Made by a program: the position numbers and the translations under genes. A stretch of 64,000 nucleotides of DNA, taken from SZUA-309 sp965233675. GTDB lineage: Bacteria > Pseudomonadota > Gammaproteobacteria > Pseudomonadales > Azotimanducaceae. This document shows positions 25,205 through 34,661 of this stretch, piece by piece (the stretch's first letter is position 1; each line of letters begins with the position of its first letter). Below the pieces are notes generated by a model. That model did no database searches. It was given only the letters and a program-made list of their open reading frames with translations, and was not told the DNA's origin. The stretch covers positions 4,774,001 to 4,838,000 of the forward strand of contig OZ247498.1 in assembly GCA_965233675.1 (NCBI GenBank). The letters are read 5' to 3'.

Positions 25205-26217
25205 TGCTGCTCTGGTTGACCGAAATTCTTTCCGAGTACATTTCCGGGTTCTCGGTGTTCCAGTATCTGACGTTCAGGACCATGGTGAGCGTGGTGACGG
25301 CGCTCGCGATGTCGCTGCTCATCGGCCCGTACGTGATCGAAAAACTCTCACATCATCAGATCGGCCAGACGGTTCGTGAGGATGGCCCGGAAAGCCATTT
25401 CAGCAAGGCTGGCACGCCGACCATGGGTGGCGCCCTCATCCTCATCGTCATTCTGATCACCACGCTTGCCTGGGGTGATCTCAGCAACCGCTATGTGTGG
25501 ACCGTACTCCTGGTAACGCTGGCCTTCGGGGTGATCGGCTGGGTCGATGACTATCTGAAGATTTCCAGGAAGAACAGCAAGGGCCTGATCGCCCGCTGGA
25601 AGTATCTCTGGCAGTCGGTGGTCGCGGTCGCCGCCGCCTGGTTTCTGTACAGCACGGCCACCCTGCCCGCGGAGACGACGCTGATCGTGCCGTTCTTCAA
25701 AGAGGTGGGTATTCCGCTGGGCATCGGCTTTCTGTTCCTCACCTACTTCGTGATCGTCGGGACCAGCAACGCGGTGAATCTGACAGACGGCCTGGATGGG
25801 CTCGCCATCATGCCGACCGTGATGGTGGGTGCCGCACTCGGACTCATCGCCTATCTGGTGGGCCATGTGGAGTTTTCTGAATACCTGCAGATTCCCTATA
25901 TCCCGCTGGCGGGCGAACTGGCCATATTCTGCGGTGCGCTGATCGGCGCCGGACTCGGGTTTCTCTGGTTCAACACCTACCCGGCACAGGTATTCATGGG
26001 CGATGTGGGCGCGCTGGCGCTTGGTGCCGCCCTGGGTGTGGTGGCAGTGATCGTGCGCCATGAGATCGTGCTCTTCATCATGGGCGGCCTGTTCGTGCTG
26101 GAAACGGTATCCGTGATCCTGCAGGTGGCATCGTTCCGGCTGACGGGCAAGCGGATCTTCCGCATGGCGCCCATTCATCACCATTTTGAGCTGAAAGGCG
26201 GCCCGAACCCCGGGTGA
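25204..26217 (+). CDS. mraY: Phospho-MurNAc-pentapeptide translocase MraY, frameshifted near C-terminus
   Basis: MraY attaches phospho-MurNAc-pentapeptide to undecaprenyl phosphate to make lipid I. The reading frame gives 337 residues with the catalytic GWVDDYLK, NLTDGLDGLA and FMGDVGALALG motifs and the HHHFELKG loop. After ELKG the frame runs into GGPNPG and a stop. Inserting one T after position 26199 restores GWPEPRVIVRFW and continues through a last membrane helix to the TAG at 26283-26285, exactly before murD. ATG 25204 is chosen because GGAGGG lies six bases upstream. Confidence 0.93.
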   Translation: MLLWLTEILSEYISGFSVFQYLTFRTMVSVVTALAMSLLIGPYVIEKLSHHQIGQTVREDGPESHFSKAGTPTMGGALILIVILITTLAWGDLSNRYVWTVLLVTLAFGVIGWVDDYLKISRKNSKGLIARWKYLWQSVVAVAAAWFLYSTATLPAETTLIVPFFKEVGIPLGIGFLFLTYFVIVGTSNAVNLTDGLDGLAIMPTVMVGAALGLIAYLVGHVEFSEYLQIPYIPLAGELAIFCGALIGAGLGFLWFNTYPAQVFMGDVGALALGAALGVVAVIVRHEIVLFIMGGLFVLETVSVILQVASFRLTGKRIFRMAPIHHHFELKGGPNPG

Positions 26218-26285
26218 TCGTCCGTTTCTGGATCATCACGCTGGTGCTCGTGCTGATCGGTCTTTCCACGCTGAAGTTGAGGTAG
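26200..26285 (+). other. Out-of-frame C-terminal end of mraY
   Basis: In the -1 frame relative to the upstream gene, 26214-26285 encodes VIVRFWIITLVLVLIGLSTLKLR followed by TAG, which matches the expected last helix and final residues of MraY. It ends two bases before the murD TTG start. The mismatch of frames comes from a missing base near 26199/26200, either real or a sequencing/assembly error. Confidence 0.85.
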
Positions 26286-26287
26286 CG

Positions 26288-27640
26288 TTGAGCGCAGGCG
26301 TAACCATCGTTGTCGGTCTCGGAATCACAGGGCTTTCCTGCGTTCGGTACTTTGTGAGAATCGGTGAGGGATCGAACCTGATGGTGGTCGATACCCGGCC
26401 GTCACCGCCCGGACTGGATACGCTGCGCGCAGAATATCCGGACGTGCCCGTGCGGACGGCGGTATCCGGCATCGACTTTTCCGAGGTCTCGCGGATCGTC
26501 GTGAGCCCGGGCGTTGCACTCTCCGACGACGTGCTGGCCGGTTGCCCACCGGACCTGCCGATCTCCAGCGACATCGACCTCTTCTGCGAGGCGGCAGCGG
26601 CGCCCATCATCGCCGTCACCGGCACCAACGGAAAGAGCACGGTGACCTCTCTGGTGGGTCATCTGCTCCGGGCGGATGGGATCAACGCGGTGGTCGGCGG
26701 CAATCTGGGCGAAGCCGCGCTGGATCTGCTCCTGGAACCGGCCGATGTCTATGTGCTCGAGTTGTCCAGCTTTCAGCTGGAGCGTCTGGCAGGCCATCAC
26801 TTCGCCGCGGCCACGATCCTGAACATTACGGAAGATCATCTCGATCGGCACGGCGACATGCCGTCCTATCTGGCCGCCAAGCAGCGCATCTACCGCGATT
26901 GCGACCTGGCGGTGGCGCATCGGAGTGAACGGGCGACTTATCCGGATTCCGAGGTTGCGCTCACCACCTTTGGCAGCGATGCGCCGGCGGAAGGCGAGTG
27001 GGGCATCGTCACCGGCAGGGACGGCAGAATGCTGGCCTACGGTGCACAGACCCTGGTCGCCAGCCGGGATCTTCCCATCGCTGGTGCGCACAACGAACTG
27101 AACGTGCTCGCGGCAATGGCCTTGGCCCGGGCTGCGGGTGCGACAGCCGCGGGCATGGCGAAGGCGGTGCAGGGCTTCGAAGGGCTTGCGCATCGCTGTC
27201 AGCCGGTGGCTGAACTGGCTGGTGTCACCTATATCGACGATTCGAAGGCCACCAATGTCGGCGCAACCTGCGCCGCGCTCATCGGGCTCGGGGAAATACG
27301 CGCACAGGAGGCGCCCCACATCGTCCTGATTGCCGGTGGCGAGGGCAAAGACGCTGATTTCGGTCCGCTGGTGGCTGTGATCGAGCGGTTTGCCAAGGCG
27401 GTGATTCTCATCGGTCGGGATGGCCCATTGCTGGATGCGACGCTCGCTGGTTCGCCGGCGGACCAGGTGCCGCGCCATACCGCAGCGACCATGGCCGAGG
27501 CGGTGAAACTGGCTGCCGGACTAGCCGAAGCCGGCGATCTGGTCCTGCTCTCACCCGCCTGCGCCAGCTTCGACATGTACCAGAATTTCTCCGCCCGGGG
27601 TGACGATTTCAGTCGCTGTGTGGAGGCGTTGGCAGCATGA
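26288..27640 (+). CDS. murD: UDP-MurNAc-L-alanine:D-glutamate ligase MurD
   Basis: MurD adds D-glutamate to UDP-MurNAc-L-Ala. The 450-residue ligase has IVVGLGITGLSCVRY (UDP-binding domain), VTGTNGKSTVTSLV (ATP), LELSSFQLE, NITEDHLDRH and YIDDSKATN. The start is TTG with GAGGTAG six to nine bases upstream; no better start is in frame. It follows mraY by two bases once that gene's frameshift is corrected, and overlaps ftsW by four bases. Confidence 0.95.
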   Translation: MSAGVTIVVGLGITGLSCVRYFVRIGEGSNLMVVDTRPSPPGLDTLRAEYPDVPVRTAVSGIDFSEVSRIVVSPGVALSDDVLAGCPPDLPISSDIDLFCEAAAAPIIAVTGTNGKSTVTSLVGHLLRADGINAVVGGNLGEAALDLLLEPADVYVLELSSFQLERLAGHHFAAATILNITEDHLDRHGDMPSYLAAKQRIYRDCDLAVAHRSERATYPDSEVALTTFGSDAPAEGEWGIVTGRDGRMLAYGAQTLVASRDLPIAGAHNELNVLAAMALARAAGATAAGMAKAVQGFEGLAHRCQPVAELAGVTYIDDSKATNVGATCAALIGLGEIRAQEAPHIVLIAGGEGKDADFGPLVAVIERFAKAVILIGRDGPLLDATLAGSPADQVPRHTAATMAEAVKLAAGLAEAGDLVLLSPACASFDMYQNFSARGDDFSRCVEALAA

Positions 27641-28740
27641 GCAGGCAGTTCGACAACATCAGCGACCGCATCGATTATCCGCTGCTCGTGACCTGGATGC
27701 TGATTCTGGCGCTCGGGACCGTGATGGTCACATCCACCGGCGTTGCCGTGGATCCCGGACTGCTGCCGAGGCAGGGCGTATACCTGGCGCTGGCGCTGCT
27801 GGCTTTTGCCGGCTGCCTGCTGCTTCCCCTCAAGCTCTGGCAGGTGACCCACCGGGGCGCCTGGCTGCTGGCGGTGGTGCTCTGCACGCTGGTCCTGATT
27901 CCCGGCATCGGCCTGGAGGCGAAGGGCGCGCAGCGATGGATTCCTCTCGGCGGGTTCACGCTGCAACCGGCGGAGATGGCCAAGCTCCTGCTGCTGATCT
28001 ATCTGGCCGGATATCTGGCCCGGTTCGACGAACTGATCGCCGACGATTCCCTGGCGCTGGTCAAGCCGCTCGGCATGGTGGGTGTCATTTTCTTGCTGCT
28101 GCTTCTGCAACCGGATTTCGGGACCGCCGTGGTGCTGGCCGCTGCAGCCTGCGCCTTGCTGTTTCTGGCCGGTGCGAGGCTGCGACACTACGTGCTCGTC
28201 CTGTTGCTCGGCGGTCTGGCCTTCACGCTCCTGATTTACCTCGAGCCCTATCGAATGGCTCGCGTGCTGGGTTTTCTCGACCCCTGGGCGCAGGCGACCG
28301 GTGGCGGCTATCAGCTGACTCAGGCGCTGATCGCCTTTGGCCGCGGCGAGACCTTCGGGCTGGGGCTTGGCGAAGGTATCCAGAAGCTGGCCTATCTGCC
28401 GGAAGCGGAAACCGATTTCATCTACGCCGTGATCGCCGAGGAATTCGGACTGGTGGGCGCCCTGGGCGTGATCGGGCTGTTCGCCTTCTTCATCGTGCGC
28501 ATGCTGCGCATCGGACGCCTCGCGCTCGAATTCGGAGACAAGTTCGCCGGTTATCTGGTCTATGGCATCGCGCTTCTGTTCGGGCTCCAGGCCATGGTGA
28601 ATCTGGGTGTGAACACGGGTGTGTTGCCGACCAAAGGTCTGACGCTGCCGTTCGTGAGCTATGGCGGAAACAGCCTCATTGTCAGCTGCGCCATGCTCGG
28701 GCTCGTCTGCAGGGCCTGGTGGGAGGCTCAGGATGGCTGA
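27637..28740 (+). CDS. ftsW: Septal peptidoglycan polymerase FtsW
   Basis: FtsW is the SEDS-family glycosyltransferase that polymerises septal glycan together with FtsI. The 367-residue protein has about ten membrane helices and the conserved LGVGLGEG-like segment (GLGLGEGIQKLAYLPEAETDFIYAVIAEEFG), including the SEDS catalytic aspartate region, and the closing GLTLPFVSYGGNSLI. The usual next gene murG is missing; murC begins eight bases inside its end. Confidence 0.95.
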   Translation: MSRQFDNISDRIDYPLLVTWMLILALGTVMVTSTGVAVDPGLLPRQGVYLALALLAFAGCLLLPLKLWQVTHRGAWLLAVVLCTLVLIPGIGLEAKGAQRWIPLGGFTLQPAEMAKLLLLIYLAGYLARFDELIADDSLALVKPLGMVGVIFLLLLLQPDFGTAVVLAAAACALLFLAGARLRHYVLVLLLGGLAFTLLIYLEPYRMARVLGFLDPWAQATGGGYQLTQALIAFGRGETFGLGLGEGIQKLAYLPEAETDFIYAVIAEEFGLVGALGVIGLFAFFIVRMLRIGRLALEFGDKFAGYLVYGIALLFGLQAMVNLGVNTGVLPTKGLTLPFVSYGGNSLIVSCAMLGLVCRAWWEAQDG

Positions 28741-30157
28741 TGTGAATGCCTATCAGGTGCCGGAAATGGGCCGGATCCGGCGCATCCACTTCGTGGGAAT
28801 CGGCGGCACCGGCATGTGTGGCATCGCCGAGGTGCTGCTGAATCAGGGCTATGCCGTGAGCGGTTCAGACCTTCGAGCCACGTCGGTCACAGGCCGGCTC
28901 ACGCAGATGGGTGCGCGGGTATTCATTGATCATGCCGCAGAAAACGTTGCCGGCGCGGATGTGGTGGTCGTTTCCAGCGCGGTCACCCGGGACAATCCGG
29001 AGGTGGTGGCGGCCCACGAACAACGCATCCCTGTTGTGCAGCGGGCAGAGATGCTGGGTGAGCTGATGCGCTATCGGCATGGCATTGCGGTGGCGGGTAC
29101 CCATGGCAAGACCACCACCACCAGTCTGATCACCTCCGTCTTCAGAGCGGCCGGTCTGGATCCGACCTTCGTGATCGGCGGTCTTCTGAACAGCACCGGG
29201 AGTAACGCCCGTCTCGGGATCAGCCGCTACATCATCGCCGAGGCCGACGAAAGCGACGCTTCATTCCTGCAGTTGAAACCCATGTCGGCGGTGATCACCA
29301 ATATCGACCAGGATCATATGGATACCTACGGTCACGACTTCGGCATGTTGAAGAAAGCCTTCATCGAATTCGTGCATCAGCTGCCTTTTTACGGATCCGC
29401 GGTGCTTTGTGCGGAAGACCCTGAAACGCTGTCCATACTGCCGGAGCTCTCGAGGCCGATGCTCACCTACGGCTTCAATGATCAGAGCGATTTCCGTGCA
29501 GACGATGTGCGGATAGAAGCGGGCCGCTGGCGGTTCAGCGTCAACCGGCCTGAGGCGTCTCCGCTGGAGGTGACGCTGGCTATCCCGGGCCGACACAATG
29601 TGCTGAATGCCCTGGCTGCGGTGGCCGTGGCAACCGACGAAGGTCTTGAAGACGCGGCCATTGTGGAAGGGCTCAGAGAGTTCAGTGGCGTGGGCCGGCG
29701 CTTCCAGATCAGCGAGCCTGTCTGCCTCGAGGGTGGTTCGGCGGCTTTCACCGTGGTGGATGACTATGGCCACCATCCCACAGAAGTTGAGGCCGTGATC
29801 GCCACTGCCCGCGACATGTGGCCCGAGCGGCGGCTGGTGATGTGTTATCAGCCGCATCGATACACCCGGACTCGGGATCTGTACGACGATTTCGTGCGCG
29901 TCCTGTCCGGCGTGGATGTGCTTGTCTGCCTGGAGGTCTACGCGGCCGGCGAGGCACCGATTGCCGGTGCGGATGCCAAGGCGCTCTGCCAGGGCATACG
30001 TCAGCGGGCAAACCTGATTCCGATCCATGCCGAAGACCCCGCAGATGCGCTGAAGGTGCTGCAGGATGTGGTGGAAGAAGGTGATGTGGTGCTAGTGCAG
30101 GGCGCCGGCAACGTCAACGGCATCTCCAACGTGCTGACGGGGGTGAGCGATGGCTAA
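28733..30157 (+). CDS. murC: UDP-N-acetylmuramate:L-alanine ligase MurC
   Basis: MurC adds L-alanine to UDP-MurNAc. The 474-residue protein has HFVGIGGTGMCGIAEVL, VAGTHGKTTTTSL, EADESDASFL and DDYGHHPTEVEAVI. ATG 28733, preceded by GGGAGG, lies within the end of ftsW and gives the usual N-terminus. ftsQ begins eight bases before its stop. murB and ddlB, which commonly sit between murC and ftsQ, are both absent. Confidence 0.96.
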   Translation: MADVNAYQVPEMGRIRRIHFVGIGGTGMCGIAEVLLNQGYAVSGSDLRATSVTGRLTQMGARVFIDHAAENVAGADVVVVSSAVTRDNPEVVAAHEQRIPVVQRAEMLGELMRYRHGIAVAGTHGKTTTTSLITSVFRAAGLDPTFVIGGLLNSTGSNARLGISRYIIAEADESDASFLQLKPMSAVITNIDQDHMDTYGHDFGMLKKAFIEFVHQLPFYGSAVLCAEDPETLSILPELSRPMLTYGFNDQSDFRADDVRIEAGRWRFSVNRPEASPLEVTLAIPGRHNVLNALAAVAVATDEGLEDAAIVEGLREFSGVGRRFQISEPVCLEGGSAAFTVVDDYGHHPTEVEAVIATARDMWPERRLVMCYQPHRYTRTRDLYDDFVRVLSGVDVLVCLEVYAAGEAPIAGADAKALCQGIRQRANLIPIHAEDPADALKVLQDVVEEGDVVLVQGAGNVNGISNVLTGVSDG

Positions 30158-30872
30158 GTTCCTCGCCTTCCTCGTCATGACCGGCACCCTGGGCCTGGCT
30201 CTGATGATTTACGTGCAGCTCGACCAGCCTGTAGATCGGGTGCTGGTGCGCGGCCAACTCGATGATGCGGAGCGACAGCAGGTGCGCAGCGCGGTGCAGG
30301 CATCTCTGGGCGGGGGTCTGCTCAGCAGCGATCTGGACGCGCTCAGTGCCGGCATTCTGGCGCTCGGATGGCCGCGCAGTGTTGCCATTCGCCGGGACTG
30401 GCCCGGTGCGCTGGTGATCGAAGTGGAAAAACCGGCTGTGGTGGCGCGGTGGCAGGCGGCCTATCTCGCCAGTGATGGCCGTGTGATCCGTCTGCCCACC
30501 GAGCACGATGGCCTGCCGAAATTCGAGTGCGCGATATCCGAGCCTAAACGGGCGATGGAGGTGTACCACCAGCTGAACGAGATCGCGACGGGCGCCGGCC
30601 TGAATATCGTCGTGCTGGAGGAAAATCTGTTTGGCGAGTGGGACCTGACTTTCCGCACACCGAACGGAGAGGACCTCAAGGTGCGGCTCGGTGCGGAAAG
30701 CGTCGACGAGCGCCTCGAACGGTTCACCGTCGTCTATCGCCGGCAGCTGGCCGGACGGGCGACGGAGATTGATGCGGTGGACGCCCGCTACAACAACGGC
30801 GTGGCCGTACGCTGGGTATCCGAAGAAGCGCTGGTTGCGTTGGCCCGGACGCCGGGATCGGAGTCGATCTGA
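30150..30872 (+). CDS. ftsQ: Cell division protein FtsQ
   Basis: FtsQ is the bitopic divisome scaffold that recruits FtsB/FtsL. The 240-residue protein has an N-terminal membrane helix (about 3-21), then a POTRA domain (VDRVLVRGQLDDAERQQVRSAV, with WPRSVAIRRDWPGALVIEVEKP) and a beta domain ending with DARYNNGVAVRW. It overlaps murC by eight bases, and ftsA follows after 32 bases. Confidence 0.93.
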   Translation: MAKFLAFLVMTGTLGLALMIYVQLDQPVDRVLVRGQLDDAERQQVRSAVQASLGGGLLSSDLDALSAGILALGWPRSVAIRRDWPGALVIEVEKPAVVARWQAAYLASDGRVIRLPTEHDGLPKFECAISEPKRAMEVYHQLNEIATGAGLNIVVLEENLFGEWDLTFRTPNGEDLKVRLGAESVDERLERFTVVYRRQLAGRATEIDAVDARYNNGVAVRWVSEEALVALARTPGSESI

Positions 30873-30904
30873 AGTGAATTCAACCTGCCTGAAAGTGGTG
30901 AAAA

Positions 30905-32137
30905 ATGGCGTCTGACAACGAACTGAATCGGGTCGTCGGCCTCGACATCGGCACCAACAAAGTGGCAGCCATTGTCGCGGAGGTCACGCCGGAGGGAGAG
31001 CTCGAAATCATCGGGATCGGCTCGCACTACTCCCGGGGTCTCAAGAAGGGTGTGGTGGTGAACATCGAGTCCACCGTGCAGTCCATTCAGCGGGCGGTGG
31101 AAGAAGCCGAACTGATGGCCGGGTGCCAGATCGATGCGGTCTATGCCGGTATCGCCGGCAGTCACATCCGCAGTTTCAATTCTCACGGCATCGTCGCCAT
31201 TCGGGATCGGGAAGTGCTGCCCCAGGACGTGGAGCGGGTGATCGATGCGGCCAAGGCCATGGCCATTCCGGCCGATCAGAAGATCCTGCACGTGTTGCCG
31301 CAGGAGTATGTGATCGATGACCAGGAAGGCGTGAAGGAACCCCTCGGCATGTCCGGGGTGCGTCTCGAGGCAAAAGTGCATCTGGTGACCTGTGCGGTGA
31401 ACGCCGCCCAGAATATCGAGAAGTGCATCGAACGCTGTGGTCTGCACGTGAACGACGTGATCCTGGAGCAGCTTGCCTCGAGCTATTCAGTGCTGACAGA
31501 TGACGAACGGGATCTCGGTGTCTGCATCGTGGATATCGGTGGGGGCACCACCGATATTGCCGTGTTTACGGATGGCGCCATTCGCCATACGGCCGTGATC
31601 CCGATTGCGGGTGATCAGGTGACGAACGACATCGCCATGGCGCTCCGAACGCCTACCCAGAATGCGGAAGAGATAAAAATCAAATATGCCTGCGCGCTGA
31701 CACAGCTTGCCCGGCCTGACGAGACCATCAAGGTCCCGGGGGTCGGTGACAAGCCAGCCAAAGAGCTATCGCGGCAGGCGCTGGCTGAGGTGGTCGAACC
31801 TCGATACGACGAGCTGTTCACCCTGATTCAGGCTGAACTCAGGCGAAGTGGTTTCGAGGATCTCATTGCGGCCGGGATCGTGCTCACTGGGGGAGCATCG
31901 AAAATGGAAGGGGTGATCGAGCTGGCGGAAGAAATCTTCCACATGCCGGTCAGTTTGGGCTCGCCACGTGATGTGTCGGGTTTGAAGGACATCGTAAGGA
32001 ACCCCGTATATGCAACCGGCGTCGGCCTGTTGCAGTACGGCATGCAACAAGAGGAAGAGCTGCCAAAGCGCGGAAGTGGTCTGCGACCTGGCGGGGCCTT
32101 TGCCCGTCTGAAAAAGTGGTTTGGCGAAAATTTCTGA
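30905..32137 (+). CDS. ftsA: Cell division actin homologue FtsA
   Basis: FtsA tethers FtsZ filaments to the membrane and recruits the late divisome. The 410 residues show the actin-fold motifs VVGLDIGTNKVAAIVAE, VDIGGGTTDIAVF and GIVLTGGASKMEGV, a 1C subdomain (residues about 85-160), and a C-terminal amphipathic membrane-targeting helix (FARLKKWFGENF). ftsZ follows after 16 bases. Confidence 0.97.
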   Translation: MASDNELNRVVGLDIGTNKVAAIVAEVTPEGELEIIGIGSHYSRGLKKGVVVNIESTVQSIQRAVEEAELMAGCQIDAVYAGIAGSHIRSFNSHGIVAIRDREVLPQDVERVIDAAKAMAIPADQKILHVLPQEYVIDDQEGVKEPLGMSGVRLEAKVHLVTCAVNAAQNIEKCIERCGLHVNDVILEQLASSYSVLTDDERDLGVCIVDIGGGTTDIAVFTDGAIRHTAVIPIAGDQVTNDIAMALRTPTQNAEEIKIKYACALTQLARPDETIKVPGVGDKPAKELSRQALAEVVEPRYDELFTLIQAELRRSGFEDLIAAGIVLTGGASKMEGVIELAEEIFHMPVSLGSPRDVSGLKDIVRNPVYATGVGLLQYGMQQEEELPKRGSGLRPGGAFARLKKWFGENF

Positions 32138-32153
32138 TTCAGGAGAATTCCAG

Positions 32154-33299
32154 ATGTTTGAATTGGTAGACAGTGCACCCCAGAGCGCCATCATCAAGGT
32201 GGTCGGCATTGGTGGTGGTGGCGGTAATGCGGTTCAGCACATGCTGGCGAATCATGTGGAGGGCGTCGATTTCATCGCGGCCAACACGGATGCGCAGGCA
32301 TTGAAGAGCTGCGAAGCAAAAACGGTGCTGCAGATCGGCAGTTCCATCACCAAGGGCCTGGGTGCGGGTGCAAACCCGGACATCGGCCGCCAGGCGGCGC
32401 TCGAAGACCGCGACCGGATCGGCGAAGTGCTCGCCGGCGCCGACATGGTGTTCATCGCTGCGGGTATGGGGGGTGGTACCGGTACCGGGGCTGCACCCGT
32501 GATCGCCAATGTGGCGAAAGAAATGAACATTCTGACCGTCGCCGTGGTGACGCGACCGTTCAGCTTTGAAAAACGTACCGATGTGGCAGACCGGGGTGTG
32601 CAGGAGCTGCGGGAAACCGTCGACTCGCTGATCACCATACCCAACGAGAAGCTGCTGGCTGTGCTCGGCGAGCGGGTCAGCATGCTGGAAGCGTTCAGCG
32701 CCGCGAATGACGTGCTGCTGGGCGCCGTCCAGGGCATCGCGGATCTGATCATCCGTCCCGGCATGATCAACGTCGACTTTGCCGATGTGCGCACGGTGAT
32801 GTCCGAGATGGGCATGGCCATGATGGGCACGGGTCGTGCTACCGGTGACAACCGGGCTCGGGATGCGGCTGAAGCGGCGATCCGTTCGCCCCTGCTGGAA
32901 GACGTGGATCTGCATGGCGCGCGCGGCATTCTGGTGAATGTCACCGCCGGGCCGGATCTGAATATCGGTGAATTCACGGACGTGGGCGCCATTGTGGAGG
33001 AGTTCGCCTCCGATGCGGCGACGGTGGTCGTGGGTACGGTGATCGATGAGGATCTGTCAGACGAACTCAAGGTGACGGTGGTCGCAACCGGACTCGGCGA
33101 CACGGGCAAGGTGCAGGTGCTGCCGGAACCGAAGGTACAGGAGGTGCCGACGGAGGCGCAGGGCTTCGATCATCTGGATCGCCCGGCTTACCTCAGACAC
33201 AACGCGGCCCTGAAACAGGAGAATCTGGCGGAAGATCTGCTGGTGGAAGATCCGGACTACCTGGATATCCCGGCCTTTCTGCGGCGCCAGGCGGACTGA
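32154..33299 (+). CDS. ftsZ: Cell division tubulin homologue FtsZ
   Basis: FtsZ is the GTPase that forms the Z-ring. The 381-residue protein has the tubulin signature GGGTGTGAAPV, the T7 loop NVDFADVRTVM, a short variable linker, and the conserved C-terminal peptide LDIPAFLRRQ that binds FtsA and ZipA. ATG 32154 is preceded by AGGAGA at 32141-32146; an earlier in-frame start lies in the ftsA end and lacks an SD. A strong terminator follows 130 bases downstream. Confidence 0.98.
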   Translation: MFELVDSAPQSAIIKVVGIGGGGGNAVQHMLANHVEGVDFIAANTDAQALKSCEAKTVLQIGSSITKGLGAGANPDIGRQAALEDRDRIGEVLAGADMVFIAAGMGGGTGTGAAPVIANVAKEMNILTVAVVTRPFSFEKRTDVADRGVQELRETVDSLITIPNEKLLAVLGERVSMLEAFSAANDVLLGAVQGIADLIIRPGMINVDFADVRTVMSEMGMAMMGTGRATGDNRARDAAEAAIRSPLLEDVDLHGARGILVNVTAGPDLNIGEFTDVGAIVEEFASDAATVVVGTVIDEDLSDELKVTVVATGLGDTGKVQVLPEPKVQEVPTEAQGFDHLDRPAYLRHNAALKQENLAEDLLVEDPDYLDIPAFLRRQAD

Positions 33300-33424
33300 C
33301 GTCAACAGCGGCAGGGGTGATCGGGCCGGGCCAGATGCGCCGGCTCACGCCTGCCTGCCAGGAAACAAAATGTAACAAAACTGTGACTATCCGCCATATT
33401 TGAGGATATGCCCTCTGCTACCAT

Positions 33425-33470
33425 CCCTCGCGCGCAGGACCGCAGACCCCTGCGTGGCGAGGCTTTTTTT
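33425..33470 (+). terminator. Rho-independent terminator after ftsZ
   Basis: CCTCGC...CGCAGG pairs with CCTGCG...GGCGAGG (about 12 pairs with one internal mismatch), followed by eight T residues at 33463-33470. It closes the dcw operon and separates lpxC as its own transcription unit. Confidence 0.88.
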
Positions 33471-33597
33471 ATGGTCGTCTGGATCTGGTCATGTCTGGGT
33501 CTGGTGATAAGAGCGCCCGCCGTTAAGCAGCCGTTAAGGTTTCTGCACTTAAGGTCGATACGGAATTCGCCCAACGAACTAGAAGAATAGGACTCCA

Positions 33598-34515
33598 ATG
33601 GCCGCTCTGTTCCAGAGAACGCTCAAAAACGTGATCCGTGCGACCGGCATCGGCCTGCACACGGGTGAAAAAGTCTATCTGACGCTCCGGCCCGCCCCTG
33701 TGGATACCGGCATTGTCTTTGTGCGCTCCGACCTCGACGCGCCGGTGACCATCGCCGCACGCGCGGAGAACGTGGGCGACACCACCATGGCAACCACGTT
33801 GACAGATGGCGTCACCAGTATCTCTACGGTGGAGCATCTGATGTCGGCCTTCGCCGGTCTGGGTATCGACAACGCTTACGTGGACGTGAGCGCGCCTGAA
33901 CTTCCAATCATGGATGGCAGTGCGGCGCCGTTCGTCTTCCTGCTGCAATCCGCAGGCATTGAAGAGCAGGAAGCGCCGAAGAAATTCCTGAGAGTCCTCA
34001 GGAAGGTGAGCTACAGCCACGGTGACATCACCGCGGAGCTCGCGCCTTATGACGGGTTCCGGGTGGAGTACACCCTGGAATATGACCACCCGGTATTCGA
34101 CCATCACCGGCGCAGAGCCGCGGTCGAATTTTCAAGCATGGCGTTCGTCAAAGAGGTCAGCCGGGCCCGTACATTCGGTTTCCTGGCGGACTACGAAAAG
34201 CTGCGGTCCATGAACCTGGCCCGTGGTGGCAGCCTGGACAATGCGGTGGTGGTGGACGACTACCGGATTCTGAACAACGAAGGACTGCGTCAGGAAGACG
34301 AGTTCGTGAAACACAAGATCCTGGATGCCATCGGCGACCTGTATCTGCTCGGTCACAGCGTGATCGGTGCGTTCTCCGGCTTCAAGTCAGGCCATGGACC
34401 CAACAACGAACTGCTCCGCAAGCTGCTCAAGGAAGAGGACGCGTTCGAAATCGTCACCTTCGACAACGCCGACGCAGCGCCTATTTCCTATTCCCGGCCG
34501 GTCCTGGCCGACTAG
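33598..34515 (+). CDS. lpxC: UDP-3-O-acyl-N-acetylglucosamine deacetylase LpxC
   Basis: LpxC is the Zn-dependent deacetylase that commits UDP-acyl-GlcNAc to lipid A. The 305-residue protein shows the zinc-ligand histidine in TVEHLMSAFAGLGIDN, the HKILDAIGDLYLLGH motif supplying the second histidine and aspartate, and the catalytic histidine in FKSGHGPNNELL. It sits after ftsZ, as usual, but behind a terminator, so it needs a promoter in 33471-33597; I see no strong match there. Confidence 0.97.
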   Translation: MAALFQRTLKNVIRATGIGLHTGEKVYLTLRPAPVDTGIVFVRSDLDAPVTIAARAENVGDTTMATTLTDGVTSISTVEHLMSAFAGLGIDNAYVDVSAPELPIMDGSAAPFVFLLQSAGIEEQEAPKKFLRVLRKVSYSHGDITAELAPYDGFRVEYTLEYDHPVFDHHRRRAAVEFSSMAFVKEVSRARTFGFLADYEKLRSMNLARGGSLDNAVVVDDYRILNNEGLRQEDEFVKHKILDAIGDLYLLGHSVIGAFSGFKSGHGPNNELLRKLLKEEDAFEIVTFDNADAAPISYSRPVLAD

Positions 34516-34661
34516 ACAGTCGATCGGCTGGAAAAAGAGAACCAGATCTCGCCAACCACGGCGATTCTGCTGCGCAGGTCTCATTTCTGCTGTGCCCCGG
34601 CTGGAATAATGAGGATCGTGAGTGCTTGCATACCAGCAAGCCCCACGAAAGCGTGGAATTC

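Noticed and set aside
34624..34656. Bidirectional terminator between lpxC and dciA
   Set aside because: Two short hairpins exist but lack T-runs on either strand, so termination is not supported.
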